A DNA stretch of 9,041 bases, taken from Gemmatimonadaceae bacterium. Lineage in GTDB: Bacteria > Gemmatimonadota > Gemmatimonadetes > Gemmatimonadales > Gemmatimonadaceae. The notes under the pieces are model-generated. The model was not told the DNA's origin and did not search any database. It saw only the letters and a program-made list of their open reading frames with translations. The translations under genes were made by a program, and so were the position numbers. The stretch is taken from contig JADGGM010000081.1 in NCBI GenBank assembly GCA_019689955.1, positions 1 to 9,041 on the forward strand. The letters run 5' to 3'. Below are positions 7,232-9,041 of this stretch, in pieces (the first letter of the stretch is position 1; each line of letters begins with the position of its first letter).

Positions 7232-7244
7232 TGCGCTGCGCGCA
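7232..7244 (-). other. Small GC hairpin in the rpsO leader
   Basis: The minus strand can form TGCGC-GCA-GCGCA, a five-base-pair stem with a three-base loop, in the roughly 54-base leader predicted between the promoter and the rpsO Shine-Dalgarno. S15 represses its own translation through leader structures in several bacteria, with structures that differ by lineage. This stem is short, so a role is only a possibility. Confidence 0.2.
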
Positions 7245-7260
7245 CCGAATTCGTTGAAGC

Positions 7261-7275
7261 ACAGTAATTTACTGT
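7261..7275. promoter_or_regulatory. Perfect 15-base palindrome, candidate operator
   Basis: ACAGTAA-T-TTACTGT has two perfect seven-base arms around one central base. It covers the predicted rpsO -10 box and lies in the presumed 5' leader or promoter of the divergent kinase. A dimeric regulator bound here could block rpsO and affect the kinase at the same time. No regulator gene that would bind it is visible in the window. Confidence 0.45.
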
Positions 7276-7294
7276 TGTCGCCGATCCCTGTAAA
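7266..7294 (-). promoter_or_regulatory. Sigma70-type promoter for rpsO-pnp
   Basis: The minus strand has TTTACA (7289-7294, five of six to the -35 consensus), a 17-base spacer, then TAAATT (7266-7271, four of six to the -10). It faces rpsO and would start transcription near 7259, giving a leader of about 54 bases. It stands out as AT-rich in a GC-rich background. The sigma-factor consensus of this organism is assumed, not known. Confidence 0.5.
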
Positions 7295-7296
7295 GG
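7292..7296 (+). promoter_or_regulatory. Shine-Dalgarno AAAGG deciding the TTG start of the kinase
   Basis: AAAGG lies nine bases before the TTG at 7306. An in-frame TAA at 7291-7293 closes the frame just upstream, and no ATG or GTG lies between that stop and the TTG, so the start is well constrained. Confidence 0.6.
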
Positions 7297-7305
7297 CTCC
7301 CCGCC

Positions 7306-8937
7306 TTGCCTGAGCGCTACCTCGGCCGCCAGCTCGGCCGGTTCCGCATCGACTCGGTCATCGGCTCCGGCGGATTCGCCTGGGTCTATAAGGGCTACGA
7401 CCCGGAGCTCGACATCCCTGTTGCGGTCAAGGTCCTCAAACCCCAGTTCGGCGGCGAGCCCAACTTCGAGACCCGCTTCCGCCGCGAAGCGTCCACCGCC
7501 GCCAAGCTCAGGCACCCGAACATCATCCGCATCCTCGCCGTGGGGCGCCAGGAGGACGCGGTCTACTTCGTCATGGACTACCTCCCCACCGGGCTCGACG
7601 ACCGGCTCCGGATCATGGGGACCCTCCCGGAATCGCTCGTCATCCGGCTCGGCATGGATGTGTCCGCCGCCCTCGCCTTCGCCCACCGCGAGGGGGTGAT
7701 CCACCGCGACATCAAGACCGACAACATCCTCTTCGACGAGCACGGCAACGCGATCGTCGCCGACTTCGGGATCGCCCGCGCGGTGAGCGGCTACACCGAG
7801 CAGACGGGGACGAACATGGTGGTCGGGACGCCGCAGTACTTCTCCCCGGAGCAGGCCCGCGGCCAGCAGCTCGACGGGCGCGCGGACATCTACTCGCTCG
7901 GCGTCACGCTCTTCAAGGCGGCCACGGGGGTGCTCCCCTTCCAGGGGGATGACTGGTACGACATCGCCCGCCAGCACGTGGAGGAGCCCCCGCCCAAGCC
8001 GCGCGCCTTCAACCCGGCGCTCTCCCGCGGGATCGAGCGGGTGATCCTCAAATGCCTGGAGAAGAACCCGGCGAACCGCTACCCGACCGGCGACGCGCTC
8101 CACACCGAGCTCACCCAGCTCCTGGGGCGCGCCTCGAACCCGGACGGCGACGCGACGGTCGTGATGCCGACCCCGGTCTCGGTCCGGCGCGCAACCCCTC
8201 CCCCCGTTCCCGTCGCCGCCGCGGTGGTGCCGCGCCGGCGCAGGAGCGGGATCTGGTCGGGAATGGTCGTCACGGCAATCGTCCTCCTCGTGGCGGCGTT
8301 CGTGCTGAGCACGACGCGCGGGCGCGCGCGGCCCCCCGTGCCCTCGCAGGGCGCCCTCGCCCCGTCGCGCGACTCGAACCGTGCGACGTCACCGGCGGGG
8401 ACGACGGGGGTCGTGGCAATGCACCCCGATTCCGCCCCCGCGAGCTCCACGACCACCGCCCTCCCGGCCGCGGCCGCCGGGGCGATCACGCACGAGCTCC
8501 GGATCGAGGGCCCGAGAGGGGCCGAGATCTGGTTCGATGGCAGCCGCGTGGGGCGCGGGCGGTGGCGCAGCGAGAACGTGGAGCCGGGTGAGCACGCCGT
8601 CGCCGCCCGCGTGCAGTCGGTGGCCGGGTGCCCGACGGCGCGCCAGGACAGCTCCGTGCGCGTGCACGGGAGCGGGATCACCACGATCGCGCTCGACCCG
8701 CGCCCGTGCGGCTATCTGGCGATCGACGCGCTCCCCGTGGGGGCGCGGTGGGTCGTCACGTCGGCGACCGGAGAGGTCGTCGCGAGCGGGGTGATCCCGC
8801 AGCCGCACCCGGCAGTGGTCCCGATCGGGGCGTACACGCTCCGCGTCTCCGCTCCCTACTGCGCCGACTACCACGCCGACATCGCGGTCAGGAGCGCCGA
8901 GACGCACCGCGAGCGCCTCCGCCTCATCTGCGGCTGA
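7306..8937 (+). CDS. Membrane Ser/Thr protein kinase (Hanks type) with PEGA-like ectodomain
   Basis: This 543-residue transmembrane kinase phosphorylates Ser/Thr on cytoplasmic targets. The kinase domain (about 13-273) is complete: glycine loop GSGGFAWV (20-27), VAVK with K42, E61, catalytic HRDIKTDN (133-140, D135 and N140), DFG (153-155) and SPE (180-182) in place of APE. The HRD arginine and threonines 164, 167, 169 and 175 suggest control by activation-loop phosphorylation. A Pro/Val-rich linker leads to RRRR (310-313) and one membrane segment (about 316-335), placing the C-terminus outside the cytoplasm. After a Ser/Ala/Pro-rich stalk comes a PEGA-like unit (about 397-437, with GAEIWFDGSRVG and EPGEHAV), then a second beta-rich part. 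Cysteines 442, 468, 519 and 542 could form disulfides. PASTA repeats are absent. It is divergent from rpsO and starts at TTG, a possible limit on expression. Ligand and targets are unknown. Confidence 0.92.
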   Translation: MPERYLGRQLGRFRIDSVIGSGGFAWVYKGYDPELDIPVAVKVLKPQFGGEPNFETRFRREASTAAKLRHPNIIRILAVGRQEDAVYFVMDYLPTGLDDRLRIMGTLPESLVIRLGMDVSAALAFAHREGVIHRDIKTDNILFDEHGNAIVADFGIARAVSGYTEQTGTNMVVGTPQYFSPEQARGQQLDGRADIYSLGVTLFKAATGVLPFQGDDWYDIARQHVEEPPPKPRAFNPALSRGIERVILKCLEKNPANRYPTGDALHTELTQLLGRASNPDGDATVVMPTPVSVRRATPPPVPVAAAVVPRRRRSGIWSGMVVTAIVLLVAAFVLSTTRGRARPPVPSQGALAPSRDSNRATSPAGTTGVVAMHPDSAPASSTTTALPAAAAGAITHELRIEGPRGAEIWFDGSRVGRGRWRSENVEPGEHAVAARVQSVAGCPTARQDSSVRVHGSGITTIALDPRPCGYLAIDALPVGARWVVTSATGEVVASGVIPQPHPAVVPIGAYTLRVSAPYCADYHADIAVRSAETHRERLRLICG

Positions 8938-8943
8938 GCCGGC

Positions 8944-8969
8944 GGGCGGGGGCGGCGTGCTCCCCGCCC
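8944..8969. terminator. GC-rich hairpin after the kinase
   Basis: GGGCGGGG (8944-8951) pairs with CCCCGCCC (8962-8969) in eight perfect base pairs, plus a possible G-T closing pair, around a loop of about eight bases. It starts seven bases after the kinase stop. There is no T run on either side, so it is a terminator-like structure rather than a typical intrinsic terminator, and in such GC-rich sequence it may be chance. Confidence 0.35.
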
Positions 8970-9041
8970 TCCCGTCGCCGCGTCACGCCGAGTCGCGCGC
9001 GGTGGGGCGCGGCGGGGGATGGCCGCACGGGAAGCGGAGCA
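8970..9041. other. Right edge, no gene that can be called
   Basis: Two readings are possible. A plus-strand gene could begin at the ATG at 9019, preceded by GGCGGGGG. Alternatively, a minus-strand gene entering from the right could end at the TGA at 8983-8985, with a Pro/Arg-rich last 19 or so codons. The window stops too soon to choose between them. Confidence 0.2.

Noticed and set aside
7206..7262. N-terminal extension of S15 by 19 codons
   Set aside because: S15 proteins begin at the MAF-type start seen at 7205, which has its own GGAG. The extension would also run across the predicted leader and up to the promoter.
6994..8103. A 369-codon minus-strand open frame opposite the kinase domain, running into rpsO in another frame
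   Set aside because: It conflicts with both the kinase, whose catalytic motifs are all intact, and rpsO, and it shows no family features.

Overview
The window comes from a very GC-rich bacterial chromosome. Codons end mostly in G or C, and GTG and TTG starts are common. The gene set is mostly housekeeping: ribosomal protein S15, polynucleotide phosphorylase, an M16 zinc protease and alanine dehydrogenase. With it come a Hanks-type kinase carrying a surface domain and a prenyl reductase. This combination would fit Gemmatimonadota or a similar high-GC phylum, but that is an inference from style and content; no marker in the window settles it.

Layout from left to right. A geranylgeranyl-reductase-family flavoprotein (plus strand, 5-1186) converges on, and overlaps by 104 bases, a polysaccharide deacetylase (minus, 2054-1083). 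The deacetylase is coupled to alanine dehydrogenase (minus, 3166-2051) by a GTGA overlap. A 155-base gap with an AT-rich palindrome separates ald from an M16 peptidase (minus, 4590-3322). The peptidase is itself coupled by GTGA to pnp (minus, 6863-4587). An 81-base spacer with a strong terminator-like hairpin separates pnp from rpsO (minus, 7205-6945). A 100-base divergent region holds a good sigma70-type promoter for rpsO and a perfect 15-base palindrome over its -10 box. On its other side a membrane Ser/Thr kinase starts at a TTG codon (plus, 7306-8937). The last 104 bases hold a GC-rich hairpin and no gene that can be called.

How the genes work together. The minus-strand genes form a left-going run, rpsO-pnp-M16-(gap)-ald-deacetylase. 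rpsO-pnp is the classical S15/PNPase operon of translation and RNA turnover. The M16 peptidase after pnp recurs in many bacteria. From memory, ald lies near rpsO-pnp-M16 in mycobacteria, and a deacetylase lies beside pnp and an M16 peptidase in Bacillus. The kinase is separate but shares its upstream region with the rpsO promoter, so the two transcription units could be co-regulated. I found no RNA genes, insertion sequences, CRISPR arrays or signs of recent transfer, and no clearly new multi-gene system. The most interesting signals are regulatory: the palindrome in the kinase/rpsO promoter, the rpsO-pnp hairpin and the G8 tract at the start of the deacetylase.
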